From Chloranthus sessilifolius (lineage: Eukaryota > Streptophyta > Magnoliopsida > Chloranthales > Chloranthaceae): 64,000 nt of DNA. Of this stretch, positions 44,358 to 57,006 are shown one piece after another. The stretch lies in assembly GCA_021018995.1 (NCBI GenBank), contig CM037591.1, positions 69,777,901-69,841,900 of the forward strand, written 5' to 3'. A program made the translations under genes and the position numbers. Below the pieces are notes generated by a model. It was not told the origin of the DNA, ran no database searches, and saw nothing but the letters and a program-made list of their open reading frames with translations. Each line of letters starts with the position of its first letter. The stretch's first letter is position 1.

Positions 44358-45389
44358 TATCCGATCACTAGTGATCGTATGCCAAAGAAAAGAGACATCC
44401 GAAGAGGCCCAAGGCATTATTGACAGGTCCGCTGTATTCAGAACGAACATCAAACATCGGGTGAGTAACATGGTGAGAAAATGAAAGCCCTGGGGTGCTA
44501 GGCTAATCATTCATTTCTCGAGGTAATCGGTTCTCAAGCGCTTAGCGACATTACCGGGCATAACCGAGGTAGAATGAGTTGCGAAAGCCCAATAGCTAGG
44601 AAAAACATTCGCCTCTCGAGTTGCGAAAGCCCGTTAGTCGAGAAAAACATCCGCTTCTCGAGATTATTTGAAGGTGTTTGATGTTTAAAATTCATTCTTA
44701 ATGCAACAGCTTTGTGGGTAAGTGGGGTGATCGACCCACATTCAAAGATAGGTGCGAAGTAAGCGCATGCAAGGCTCCACAGTTTGCGTCCAATCCTACA
44801 AGGCATTTGATGGCCCCATCAGACTATTCGTAGGGGCCCCTACTGAAAGCAGGGTTCGAGATCTTTGGGTGAACCCACCGATCCCAAAGTTTATTTAGCA
44901 TGACCACCCGAGCGAAGTGAATAGATGTCACAACGCTTTTTGGGAGTACGTGCCATTTTTCTGAAAGCATGCCTCAACTCAGCATGACCTAGAGTATCCA
45001 GTTTCGACTTCCTTGTATAGATCCAGCCAAACATTGGGCACCTCCCAAAAGGGGGCATCCAATCCTAGCCTCTATTTGTAATGATCATAATCATCAATTA
45101 ACTATGCATAATCATTCACCCATCGGGGGCAATAAGCAACAACAAAGGCGATGGAAGCCCTGACCCGGACCCGCCCGGGTATAATTTATAGGGACAAACG
45201 ACCATCATACGGATATCCAGACGCATGACATACACTTTATAGGGATACCGCTGCCCACACAGGCTTTAAGCCTGCAGAAAATAAAAGGGAAATGAACCCT
45301 TCTGAATGCATAGTTGCACATAGTTTATTGATATGTAATCTCATTCCTAACAGGTTGGTTTCAACCAACGATTGACCTTTTCCAACAGA

Positions 45390-46080
45390 AAATCTGAAGC
45401 TTAAGACACTTAAGTTCACATGAATCCAAAACAGAGCGCTCATCGCAAAGATTTAGCAGTGTAGTCGACTCGATCGAAACATTGACTGTTTGACCGGGAC
45501 TGACACCGTTGCTCCTTCCTTGAAGTAGGATCCAAAATCCAAGGCGTGCCTTAGACTTAGGACATTATTATAGCACAGTGGGGTTGCTGATAAAATGTCA
45601 ACATTTTACCGCATCAAAACACGCATGTGCATAGCTCTGTGGGGAAGCACAAATTTATTCTTTTTCTCTTTTTTTCTTTTTTTTTTTAAAGATTGCTTTT
45701 TTTCATTTTTTTTAAAACAAGCATTATCTGGACCTCGAACCCCAAGAGGTGCACGCCCAGACAACGCATACCAAGAGCCCGTGCCTCCGCAATAGTTTGC
45801 GACGAAACTGAAGCCAACATACTCAAGTTCACCTGAAACCAAAATATGGAGCGATCAGGGCAAAGATTTAGCGGTGGAATCAATCCAATCAAAGCATTGA
45901 CTGTTTGACCAAAATTGACACCGTCGCTCCTATTTTGAAATAGGATCCATGGATCCAAGGCAAACCTTAGGCCTAAAACATTAATTTTACACAGCTGCGT
46001 TGCCGATAAAATATTGACATTGTACCGCATCGAAAATATGTGAGTGCGTAGCTGTGCGTAAAAGTTCACAGATTTGTTTT
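45390..46080. repeat. Segmental duplication in E 3' region
   Basis: GCAAAGATTTAGC recurs at 45445 and 45860 and the following 220 bp match. D has one copy near 9290-9520. Confidence 0.8.
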
Positions 46081-46837
46081 TTTTTTTTTTCAAAATGATT
46101 TTCATTCTCTCCTTTTTTAATAGACCTGACGTCGGTGGCGGGATGCTTCATCTGATTTGTCCATCGCTGAGAAGTTGCCTGCTTTGAGGCTTTGGACCGT
46201 TTGATGTTCCTACACATCCTTGAGAAAATGTCAGTCCCTTTTTTGTTTATACATATAAAGAAAATGCATCCTAAATAACGGAAGAAAAAGTAGATTTCTA
46301 CCTACACTTTTTAATTTTCAAGATATTTTTTGGATTTTTATTTTTAGAGATTTTTTGTTATTTTTCTTCATTTTTGAGATAGAAATATGATGCCGGAAAT
46401 ATGTACATGAAAATGAGTAGAAATATATACACATTTTTTGGTGTTTAGATTTTTCTTGATTTTTTGTTTTTGGCTTTTCTTCTTTTTTTTGTTTTTGATG
46501 CCTTGATAGTGAGACGGAGAAACGGGTCCCATTTTGAGCATAGTCAAACTCTTTCATGCAATCGGACCTGAGTGAGTTTCCAGATTTTACCAAGGCCGGA
46601 ACATTGATCCCTTTGGATTGAGTTAAACCTTTCTCCTTGCCTCGAGTCATACGTTTGATGGTGCGGGTTTCACAAAGACAATTATGGTTGGGACCCGATT
46701 TGAACTAGCATGAGCGGCCCAGTCAGACAAGAGGATACAGGAAGAGTAACAAAAGGATTCCTCAAACATCAATTTCTCAATCAGTCCAAACCTTTCTTTT
46801 TCAATTTTTTTTTTTATCTCCCTTTTTTACTCGTGGC

Positions 46838-46972
46838 GCCCTTTCGAGTTTTCACCACGTCCATGGGTTTTAGATCTCTTACCCCAAGCGCCCTTTCGGG
46901 TTTTCACTTGGTCCGCACAAGCTCGCTATTTTTACCTGTAGCGCCCTTTCGGGTTTTCACCACGTCCATCTT
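46838..46972. repeat. Threefold GCGCCCTTTCGGGTTTTCAC repeat in E
   Basis: Same three copies as D 10303-10440, better conserved (ACCACGTCC tails). Confidence 0.8.
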
Positions 46973-47527
46973 GCTTTGGGCTTATATTTTTATTTTATTT
47001 TATTTTATTTTTATTTTTATTTTCATTTTTCAGCAGCCACGACATAGACGTCGATTCTGTCATAGCCAGCTGGATGGGGTTCTGGTGTCGTCTCACGACT
47101 CGGCTCATGTTGACTTAACATATATTATGACTGCTTGCGAACCTACAAAGTGGGCTTCCTTCAAGGTGTAGCTTGGCCATGGGTTAGGTTAGGATTTGAA
47201 GGTATGCTGGGCAAAAAGGGTTTCCTTGATACGGCTTCAGTTTTCTCAACATACTTTCTTCCTTGGGGGTTTTACTGTACATGCCCCATGATTCTTCTAC
47301 ATTTTTTATTCTTTTTGTTTCATTTCAGGCAATCTCTTTTTGAGGTTTTGCTTTTTTGACTTTTTTAGATTTTGATAGTAACTCTACTTCATCTTTTCTC
47401 TCTTTTTTTAGATTTTGATAGTAACTCTACTTCATCTCTTCTACTGTGCTTGGAATGATGACCTCTTTCGAGTGGCTCTTAAGCAGTCACGTATCTATTT
47501 CACCAACACTTACCTTATCACGATAGA

Positions 47528-48546
47528 CTAAGAGTAGAATCGTCGGATGTATCCAGTGTTGATGGGCTCAGGAAAATGATCTCTGTCCAAGGTGGCGAGG
47601 TGGATGGCGTATCCTAGCAGCACTTCTCGAATGACGTATGGTCCTTCCCAGTTTGGTTTAAACTTTCCTCTCGGATCGACATGGAGGGATGGGAAGATCT
47701 TCTTCAGCACAGTGTCTCCTACCTTTAGATCTCGATCGCGGACATGTTTATTATAAGCGCGTGTGATTCACCCTTGGTAAACTTGAGTGTGACACAGGGC
47801 TAGGAGTCTCTTCTCGTCCAATAAGTTTAATTGTTTAAAGCAGGATCTCTCTATTTCTACTTCGGGTAAGCCTGTTTCTATGATGATTCGGAGTGAGGCT
47901 ACTTCAACCACTATCGGGAGGACGGCCTCAATTCCATACACAAGAGAGAATGGTGTTGCCCCTGTAGAGGTACAGATCGACGTTCGGTAGGCCCACAAAG
48001 TAAATGGCAGCATTTCGCTCTAATCTTGATAAGTGATGACCATTTTCTCAAGGATGCGAGTGAATGTCTTGTTCGCGTCTTCTACGGCTCCATTGGTTTG
48101 AGGCCGATAAGGGGATGAGCGATGGTGCTTGATCTTGTATTGCTCGCAGAGTTCTCAGATGCGCTTATTCGCAAAGTTTGTGCCGTTGTCTGTGATGATA
48201 TCTTTGGGTACTCCAAATCGGCACATAATATTATTCTTAAGAAACTTCTTGACGTGACTGGCAGTGATGTTGGCATATGACGCCGCTTCTACCCACTTGA
48301 TAAAGTATTCAATGGCGACGAGGATGAACCCCAGGTAGCAAATGGCCAAGGAGTGGTCATGCAGTGAAGATCAATGGCAGGAGTGTGTATCAGACTGGAG
48401 TGTTCTTGACACTTGTAACATTTTTGAACATGTTTGTAACAATCTGATTCCATAGTGGTCCAGAAGTATCCTTGCCGTAGAATTTTCTTAGCAAGCATGT
48501 GACCGTTAACATGGGCTCCACATACTCCCTCATGGATTTCTTTCAT
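47528..48546 (-). pseudogene. Element E integrase, decayed, with a deletion at the first catalytic Asp
   Basis: 48546 onward: HEGVCGAHVNGH, then CYKHVQKCYKCQEH, an intact HHCC zinc finger. It then reads PWPFATWG and jumps to FILVAIEYFIKWVEA. The segment with GLDVIG seen in D (about 45-50 bp) is missing, so the first catalytic Asp is lost. DIITDNGTNF holds the second. 48013-47768 has LPFTLWAYRTS and TPFSLVYGIEAVLP. 47710-47528 is the C-terminal domain (KFKPNWEGPYVI) ending in RRFYS and a stop at 47528. Confidence 0.85.
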
Positions 48547-48600
48547 AATATTGATTGCTTCACTTTCAGTAAGGCACTTGAGTAAGATGTTATTGTATGA

Positions 48601-49300
48601 TCACTTGTAGAGGCATTCCCCGCAAATGATGTAACCTGCTGCTAAGCATTGAATGGTTCGTCGGTCTGTCTTAGATGTACCCTCTGGGAAAGTTAGGGTC
48701 TCGAGGAAATTCTTGATATCTGAGAACCAAGGTGGCTCATTATCAGGCTTTGTAGGTTCCTCAATCTGGAGGCAGAAGGCCGACTCATTCCTCTGCTCGA
48801 TCATGATCGGCTTCATCTCAATACCATAGGGGATTTAAATCATTGACGCCAAAGTTGCTAATGCGTCGACAAAGCAATTCCTTATCCGGGGGACGTATGA
48901 GAAAGTCACATCTTGGAAGCAAGATATCAGATCCTCAAGGTGTTCATGATAGGGAATCAGTTTCTCATCTTTCGTCTTCCAATCACCATTCGTCTGAGAT
49001 ATGATTAACTGTGAATCGCCAAATACTCGAAGGTGAGTTACATTCAGATCGAGAGCCGCCTACAGACCAGCGACACATGCTTCTTACTCAGCCATATTGT
49101 TAGTGCAAGGAAAGTTGAGCTTGATAGAGACAGGTACATGGGATCCTCTTGGTGAAATCAGGATGGTGCCAACTCCTTGGCCCTCAACATTTGTCGCCCC
49201 GTCAAAGTGCATTACCCATGATTCCTCTTCTTCTTCAGTATCGTCTTCCATCATGAACAGGATGTCCTCATCGGGGAACTCAGTTCTCAAAGGCTCATAA
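48601..49300 (-). pseudogene. Element E second RNase H and linker
   Basis: 49290-49084 encodes WVMHFDGATNVEGQG and FPCTNNMAE, the acidic start and Glu block of the extra RNase H. After a stop it continues toward 48990. 48816-48601 (EEPTKPDNEPPWFSDIKNFL and on) is the linker to integrase. Confidence 0.75.
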
Positions 49301-49389
49301 TCAGGTAAAGGATTGTCAGAAAAATGATCAGCTAGCGCCTACCCCTTGATCAACTTCTAAGTGACGTACGTGATGTCGAATTCAGCTAA

Positions 49390-50600
49390 TAAAAGTTGCC
49401 ATCGTGTGGTTCGTCCAGTGAGAGCTGGCTTTTGAAATAGGTATTTCAATGGGTCCATTCGGGCCAAGAGCAGAACCGCCTAAGATAGCAAGTAGTGGCA
49501 GAGTCTTTCAATAGCCCATACAAGAGCCAGGCATGCTTTCTCCAAATGAGAGTAGGGCGCTTCATAATCAGTAAACTTCTTGCTCATATAGTAAATGGCT
49601 TGCTCTCTTCCTCCTGTTTCATCGTGCTGCCCCAAGACACATCCCATCAAAACTTTCGTTGTGGAGAGATACATCAAGAGTGGTCTCCCTGGCTCAGGTG
49701 GTACCAAAACAGGTGGATTAAGGAGGTAGCTTTTGATTTTTTTAAGCCCTGCCTGACAATCATTGTTCCATTCAATAGGTGAATTCTTCCTTAGTAACTT
49801 GAAGATCGGCGTGCAGATTAGAGTTAGCTGTGTAATGAACCGACTGATATATTGTATTCTGCCCAGAAACCCTCTATCCTCTTTCTCAGTAGATGGCGGT
49901 GGCATTTCAGTGATGGCCTTGACTTTGATTGGGTCGACCTCGATCCCCCTCCTGCTGACAATGAACCCTAGCAGTTTCCCTGACATAGCACCAAATGCGC
50001 ACTTCTGTGGATTCAGACATAGTCTATATTTCCTCAGCCTTTCAAACAGCTTCAGAAGGTTTACCAGATGGTCGCTTCACTCCGGTGACTTGGCCATCAT
50101 GTCGTCGACATACACTTCAATCTCTCGATGCATCATGTCATGAAATAGTGCAGTCATAGCTCTCTGGTACGATACACCAGCATTCTTCAGCCCGAATGGC
50201 ATGACTCGATAGCAAAAGGTTCCCTAGGCGGTAATGAACGTTGTCTTCTCACGATCAACCTCTACCATTTTGATCTGATTGTATCCCGAGAATCCATCCA
50301 TGAATGAAAGCATCCCGTGCTTAGTTGTGTTATCGACCAAGATGTCGATATGTGGTAGTGCGAAATCACCCTTTGGGCTTGCTCTATTAAAATTGTTAAA
50401 ATCGATACACATGCAGACCTTTCCATCCTTCTTTGGCATAGGTACGATATTGGCAAGCCATTGTGGGTATTTGGATACCATGAGAAACCCCACGTCATAC
50501 TGCTTGATGACCTCGTCTATGACTTTCAATATCCACTCGGGTCAGAGAGGTCTTAGCTTCTGCTTGACTGGCTTCATATCAGGGTAGAGGGGTAACTCAT
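49390..50600 (-). pseudogene. Element E reverse transcriptase / RNase H, decayed
   Basis: 50529-50224 has PMPKKDGKVCMCIDFNNFNR and LSFMDGFSGYNQIKM. The catalytic box region near 50105 reads YVDDM in a broken frame. 49986-49480 has RGFLGRIQYISRFI and the RNase H start with LLMYLSTTKVLMGCVLGQ and LEKACLALVWAIERL. Stops and frameshifts separate the parts. Confidence 0.85.
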
Positions 50601-50667
50601 GCTCGACTAAATCGATATCCAGACCAGGCATGTCCTCGTATGACCAGGCAAAGATGTCTTAGTATGA

Positions 50668-51640
50668 TCAGAGGAAGTCGATCATGCTTTTTCTTTCCTC
50701 AAGAGACAGTGACGTTCCGATTTTGGTTATCCTAGGAACCTCCTTAGTTCCTCGATTGACGTCCTCGGTCTCTTCGACAATGGGGGTAGGGCCATACTCA
50801 AAGTCGGCAAATCGGTCAAGGAACTCATTGGGGAGCTCCTCGAAGGGAACATCCTCATCCAGACTCGTGATCCCTACCTCTTCTTGTATTTCTACAGGAA
50901 AGGGGTCGATTTCACGTGGGACGGGCATTTTGATTAAGGCATCCTTTTGTGGGTCATTTTCTTGAATTTTAAATGACAATATTTTTGGACTTTGTATTTT
51001 TTCAATGTTTTTAGGATTTTGTATTTTTTCCATGTTTTTGGGATTTTGTATTTCTTCCATTATTTTGAGATTTTTATTTTCTTTAGAGACGGACCCTTGG
51101 CAAGGCGGGTTGCTATATACACAACGTATTGTTTGCCAAGGGCTTCTCTCACTTTTTATAGGTTGTTTTTTTTTTGGGGAAATAGGTGCCAAATGTTAGG
51201 CCACTCCCCGCTTCCAGGGTTTAGGGCAAAGATGCCCAGTTGTGTACCTGAGGGGCCGCTTCTTTACCTGTTGGGATGAAGGGTGCTGAATGATATGGCT
51301 CGTTGGAGTCAGCCTCCATCATATTGATCCCCATTTCGTCTGAGATCATGTCCTCAAATGATAACACGGCTTTGTGGTGATTCACCATAGGGGGGTTTGT
51401 TCAGGTACCGACCGTCGTTCCTCGAAAAGGGACAACGTGGCCAAATCTATCTCCAAGCTGGGAAGGGAGATCTGGGGATTGGTGGGATGGATTGGGGCTG
51501 TGGGTTTGTGTGGGGTCAAATGGGTTGCCCCATTTTGATCAATCTTTACAACCCCTGTGCTGACAAAGGAATCCCTGATGTGCGGCCTAGGGCGAGGTTT
51601 CTCTTCTATGTTGATTCCTCAAGCTCTTGTAGCCGCAGCG
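50668..51640 (-). pseudogene. Element E linker between G-patch and RT
   Basis: 51192-50668 is acidic with repeats IQNPKNMEKIQNPKNIEKIQ (a unit of about 10 residues, three to four copies) and IDPFPVEIQEEVG. D has fewer repeat copies. Function unknown. Confidence 0.65.
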
Positions 51641-51699
51641 ACCCTAGCTTTCTCTTTGGCCTCTCGGACCTCTGCTTCTGTGGGCTTGTATCCTAACCC

Positions 51700-52400
51700 G
51701 AATCGGACCTTCTGCCCCTTGGCGACAGCTGGCTCTTTTCTTCCTTGTAATTTGGGCCCAAGTCCTCAGCCTTTCTGGTAGCCCCATCTTTGGAGCATAG
51801 CCACCGCTGCTACCATACCGCCTCCTATTTTAGGCATGATGCACTCGATGGGCTCTGGGAGTATTGTCAATACCTCATACTCGAAACTGTGGAGGTCGAT
51901 GTCCTCAGCAGTGTGTGGTACATCCAGCATATTGGGTTTTTCAATGTTATTGGCGGCCTTTTCTTTCTCACTGTGCCCCTCTCTGATGATTGTGATAATC
52001 TTATGCCCAGATGAAAATTTGAGTTTCTGGTGCAATGTGGAAGGTATGGCTCCGACCTCGTGCAACCATGGGCGCCCTAATAACAGATTAAATGAGGATT
52101 TGATATCCATGACTTGAAACAAGATGGAAAAGGTCATTGGCCCTATCAACAGCTCAAGATCAACTTATCCCATTATTTCTCTCCTGGTATTGTCAAGCCC
52201 TCTAGCGCTGATTCTGGTGGGTCTTAACATGCACGGATCAACCCCGATCTTGGTGGCGGTTCTTAGCAGGCATATATTCAATGCAGACCCATTATCAATT
52301 AGTACCAAGGGGATTACAATGTGTCCAGACTCGACTGTTATATTTAAAGACTTCGAGTGGCTACCCCTTCTTCCGGCAAGTCAGCATCAGAAAATGAAAT
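51700..52400 (-). pseudogene. Element E aspartic protease and G-patch
   Basis: PLVLIDNGSALNICLLRT near 52300 is the active site in the IDNGS form used by Tat-lineage elements. A stop follows, then 52149-51766 reads IKSSFNLLLGRPWLHEVGAI and reaches the G-patch (MLQRWGYQKG, stop, GLGPKLQG) near 51720-51790. D carries the same arrangement with different lesions. Confidence 0.8.
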
Positions 52401-53327
52401 GGCATTTGGAGCCATCACCAATTATCTGCCCGACTTCATCTGGGCTAACTTGGAGTGATACATGCGCATTTTTTAACGCCCCCATTAATGCTTGAAAATG
52501 GAGTGGGGACGTCATCAACAGATCCCATACAGTGATATGGGCAGGCATTCTTCTCAGCTGAGTCTCCAGTATATGTTCTCGACTCATTTTTTCAAAAGGG
52601 TTCACAGCACTGTCTTTCTTTCCCTCTGGTTGGGCCTGTGGTGCTGCCGGCGCCCTGGCTGCTTCAATATCCTTCCTGACCTGGTAACAAAGTCCACTGC
52701 CCCTTCTCCGCTGCTGCTGTCGGTGTTGACATCTGTTTATTTATAACTTAGTGGGACCTGATGAGGATCATATGTGGGTCCCGAGAGCTAAAAAGGTATG
52801 ACTGCCGGTACTTGAGGCACTTGTGCTATTGGCTCAAGAGGTGTGGGCAATACTTGATTCACCTCGGTGGCAGCGGGTTGGGTGGAAAGATTGGGCCAAA
52901 TGGGGGTGGCGAAGCTTGAGGGTGGTGGCATTGGAGGGAAGAAGGTAAAAGTAGGCCATTGATAGCTGGTGGGTGCTGGCGACAGATGGGGGGTCTGATG
53001 GGCCGTTAGGTAATTGGCCGGAGTGGTGGAGTTTGCCAGTGGCTGAGCTGGGGGTGATGGGGTGGGCGCAGGCCATTGATAACTGATGGGTGTGGGTGTT
53101 GGATTGGGGGCCTGGTGGCTTAAAGGGTAATCGGTGGGGGTTGTGGTGTATGGTAGTAGTTGAAATGGGGCGGGCGCAGGCCGTTGATAACTGGCTGGTA
53201 CGGGTGCAGGATTGGGGGCCTGGGGGCTTATAGGGTAATTGATGGGGGTTATGGTGTATGATTGGTATGCATTGATATTTACATAATTGACGAGTGTGGT
53301 GGATGGAAAGTATGCTCGGAGATCCAA
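52388..53327 (-). pseudogene. Element E gag C-terminal Pro-rich linker
   Basis: 53327-52788 encodes four imperfect repeats of a TPINYPISPQAPNPAP...YQ type. The 52605-52387 ORF continues toward protease (HITVWDLLMTSPLHFQAL). Proline-rich; no catalytic motif. Confidence 0.65.
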
Positions 53328-53336
53328 GGGTTCAAA

Positions 53337-53876
53337 TTACGGGGTTGGGTTGAGGAAATATTCAGATAAATTTAGGGGTTCAATTACCCCAACATTCCTT
53401 TCTTCATCATTCCTCCGCCATGGTGCCACATAATTCTCCCGATCACTGATATAATTGGATGGGTCAAATTCAAACTCCTCCTCATCTTCTATCATTCCGA
53501 CGGTGGGTCTGGGACCTGCTCCTCCAGTGGGATGTCGGGGTAGTGGCACTTGGTGAATATTAGCATGCTGGGAGGGTGCAGGGGGAATAATTTTCTTGGC
53601 ATCAATCAAATCCTGGATGGTGTGCTTCAATGGGAAGCAGCGCTTAGTAAGGTGACCCAAACCCTGATGAAAATTGCAGTGGGTATTTGGGTCATAGTTC
53701 CTTGGGATCGGGTGAGGAGGAGGTTGTGGTTGGCGGTTAGCCACTAATCCCTTTTCTACTAACAGGGGCAAAAGTAAACTCAATGATTGCCCCAGAGGTG
53801 TGAAGATTCGGTCATAGCGAGCTCTCCTCTGTTCCGGAGTCATTTGCATTCCTTGCCCATTCCCCATTCTCTGCAT
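53337..53876 (-). pseudogene. Element E gag zinc-knuckle region
   Basis: Open for 179 residues: CNFHQGLGHLTKRCFPLKH followed by IQDLIDAKKI. This Cys/His knuckle is the usual one in plant Tat gags and probably binds element RNA. The spacing follows the C-x2-H...H...C form rather than classical CCHC. Confidence 0.75.
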
Positions 53877-54023
53877 CTGCTCAAGCCTAACGAGTGCTAT
53901 TGTGGCAGCCTGAAATTAAAACGGGGTTATATTGTTATTGGGCCGGGTATTGACTATATTCTGGACATCACTCCTTGTTCTCTTCTTGTTCCTTTGCTCT
54001 GAAAATCTTCTAACCCCACTGGG

Positions 54024-54337
54024 TCCACTCAGTATATTCTTATTCAGACGCCCCTCCCTGATGGCTTCCTCGCATCAGTTAGCATTTCTCATCAGATCAG
54101 GAAAGCTGGTCTGCTGCTGATATACCAAAAAGTTCAAAACCACTGGCAGAGTGTTCTTTGAAATCATCTCTACTAAAAAGTCCACTTAGTATATTCTTAT
54201 TCAGACGCCCCTCCCTGATGGTTTCCTCACATCGGTTAGCATTTCTCACTAGATCAGCAAAGCTGATCTGCTGCTGATATACCAAAGAGTCTGAAATCAC
54301 TGGCAGAGTGTTCTTTGAAATCATCTCTATCTGTTCA
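54024..54337. repeat. 157-bp tandem duplication within E gag
   Basis: Two units starting at about 54024 and 54181, about 94% alike. D has one copy (about 17450-17610). 157 is not a multiple of three, so the duplication shifts the frame. Confidence 0.9.
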
Positions 54338-54760
54338 TCATCAGGTATTCTGTTCTTGACCTGAGCTGTCAGTGCTCTCCATCGCCCCAAGTAGTCGTTG
54401 AAGGTCTCATTCTGGTTCTGCTCCAAACGGGCCAAGTCGAACTTACGCGGCTCGATGTCTATATTGTAGACATACTGTTCTTCAAAGAGATGTGTCAAGT
54501 CCCTCCACATTTTTATCATAGACGGTTCTAAAAATGTGAACCATCTTAAAGTCGGCCCGGTCAGACTCTTTTGAAAGACTTTTATTAGCAGTCTTTCGTC
54601 CTCCCCGTATTGTCACATGTCCCCACAGTAGGACTTCAGGTGCGCAATAGAATTGTCAGTGCCATTATATTTATCGAAGGCTGGCATTTTAAATTTGGGG
54701 GCAGGGGGACCTTAGCGAACAGACATAAGTTTGTGAAGTCTGTGGCGTGGATTTCAGCAC
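54097..54760 (-). pseudogene. Element E gag core
   Basis: Broken frame near 54700-54530 gives DKYNGTDNSIAHLKSY and LRWFTFLEPSMIKMW. 54519-54097 gives LEQNQNETFNDYLGRWRAL and DLVRNANRCEETIREGRLN. Homologous to 17258-18064. Confidence 0.85.
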
Positions 54761-54879
54761 CAACCATTTTCATTAGCTGCTTTTATATTTTGTCTAACTG
54801 TTCCTTCAACTGTTCCGACTCTTTTGATATAGGGGTCGCTTTCTCAGCCGTCAGTTGAACTTCACTCTGGGCCACCAGG

Positions 54880-56519
54880 GGATGGGCAATTATGGGAGGA
54901 GTGTTGAGGCTGGTTAATGCCCCAGCATAGGCCCCGCTATTCCTAATCTCGTCCTCTTCATACTACTGGTCTGCATAGTATGCAGCGAGGGCGGGATTCT
55001 CCTGTTGTTGTTGCATGGGTTGGATGGGAATGACATGAGTGGGGGTTGGGTGAGTCCATTGGGGGTGAGGAAAGGCTTCTTGGGTGATGGAAATTTGGTT
55101 TTGAGGTAGGGCTTGTTGGGGCCATTGGGTATGGGAGAAGGTTTGAAGATGGCCTTGGGGTGTGGGGTCGTGGGAGAATTGGGTTTAAGGTATGGCATGG
55201 GTTTGACCCGGCTGTGAAGGTTGGGTTAAATGTTGGGGGTATTGTGGAAGGTATGAGTGTGGGTTTTGGGTTTGGGCCATGAACCCCTGGCTATTTTGGG
55301 CCATGGGCCACTGATAGGTTTGGGCCATGGACCCTTGGTAGGTTTGGGCCACGGGCCCTTGATGGGTTTGGGCCAATGGACCTAGGTAGGTTTGGGCCAA
55401 GGGCCCTTGATGGGTCTGGGCCATGGGCCCTTGATATGTTTGGCCAAATGGGCCTTGATGGGTCTAGCCCAGTGGGCCTTGATGGGTTTGGCCCATGGGC
55501 CCTTGTTGGGTCTGGCCCAGTGGACCTTGATGGGTTTGGGCCATGGGCCCTTGGTGGGTTTAGGCCATGGATTCTTGGCGGGTCTGGGCCATGGGCCCTT
55601 GGTGGGTCTAGCCCAGTGAGCCTTGGTAGGTTTGGGCCATGAGCCTTTAGTGGGTCTGGGCCATGGGCCCTAATGGGTTTGGTCCATGGGCCCTTGGTGG
55701 GTCTGGGCCATGGGCCCTGGGTAGGTTTGGGTGGTGGGGTATTGGGTCATGGCCTCCTGAGATATGTGAGAAAAGGGGGCTTGGACCAATGGGCCTTGGG
55801 GTAAGTGGGTAATGGGGGTTTGGGTGGTGTGAAAGGCATGAAGATTGGCTAGGGTGTGAGACGGGTTTAGGGACATGGGGTGTGAAGGAGGAGGGGGGGT
55901 GTTTTGAGAAGCCTTCCACATAGAATAGGCTTGGAACATCTCCTCCATCATGGTCGTGGGGGGAGGGTTGGATGGAGATGAGGGATTTGAGGGATGATGG
56001 CGTATAGATGGGATGGAGGTGGTGGAAAAATTGGGCATGTCCATGGTAGGTGGGGGGTAATGGGGTGGATGAGGGGATGGATTGGGTATGTTTTGGGATG
56101 ATGGGGGGAATGATGAGGAGGGATGAGGAAAGTTGGGCATGGCCTCGATAAAAATGGGCATGACCTGGATGGATGGGAGATTTTGCAGGGGGCGGATAGG
56201 GCGGAAGTGGTGTATGTGAATGTGGGTGGATCGGGTCTATAGGGGGATGATGGGAATTGGGGCATGGATGTGGATTGGGAAAATGGGTTTGGGTTTGGCA
56301 TGGGTATGGTTTGGGCAAAAGATGGAGAATGGGGGGTAGGACTTTGGATATTTTGGGGTGTATCGATTAGGAAAACGGGGGTGCCAAATGGGCCGATAAC
56401 GGTAAAGGGGGTTGGGTGAGGGGGATTGTGAAAAAAACTTCTCCCGAATAAGAGTGGGTTGGAGAATGTGGCGGGGATGAGTCGGGATCGGCGTAAGCCG
56501 GGTCCACTACCCACGACAT
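54880..56519 (-). pseudogene. Element E gag N-terminal Pro/Gln-rich region
   Basis: ATG at 56519 (MSWVVDPAYADPDSSPPHSP). ORFs 56514-55948, 56318-55647, 56161-55670 and 55424-55185 cover the same region in different frames because the repeats are readable in several. The repeat unit is GPMAQTHQ-like, encoded by about 24 bp. The plus-strand ORFs 55376-55642 are shadows. Confidence 0.75.
55260..55740. repeat. 24-30 bp tandem repeats in E gag
   Basis: About eighteen imperfect units of GGGTTTGGGCCATGGGCCCT type on the plus strand. The CCATGG core and flanking GGGCCC make palindromes. Confidence 0.85.
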
Positions 56520-57006
56520 TCTTCGGAAGCGGGTCGGGTAAGGGTGCCCTAGATAAGGCCCAAAAATCCTCTTCCTTTTTCCCCTACGGGATGGTGGAGG
56601 GTAAGATGATGCCGTTGTACCAGCACCACAAACTATATATATTTTTTTGGGTTTTGATTATATATATATTTTTAAATTTTTTGAAAAAGTTTTGAAGAAC
56701 AAAGGTTCCGAGGCCTTGGAATTCCCTTCTCGGGTGGATCTCGTACCTTAATTCAAGACCTGTGGCGACGATTCCGATGAACTTCGGAAGAATCAAAGGA
56801 GAACCTTAGATCTATTGAAGGCATGAAAATGAAGGCAAACAACCCGATCCCTCGGAATGAGCCAAAAAGAAGTTGCCCTCTTTTAACTGGTGGGGCGTAT
56901 TGAGTGTCGGAGAAGGCAGGGCCCAAACAAGGCACTAAGCATACTAATCGGGGAACTTGGGAGGTGAAGAAGGCCACAGATTCGAGCTGGTGTGGTGCAA
57001 AACAAA

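Larger units (their letters stand above)
44358..47527 (-). other. Element E 3' noncoding region
   Basis: 3.2 kb, aligned with 8188-11058 in D. Differences include a duplicated block near 44575-44665 (GCGAAAGCCC...CTCTCGAG), a duplication of about 270 bp (near 45390-45660 and 45800-46080, offset 415 bp), and a short repeat near 47350-47440. No supported genes. Confidence 0.7.

Noticed and set aside
56633..56672. TA-rich tract as a promoter
   Set aside because: A simple TA microsatellite within E's leader, not conserved in D.
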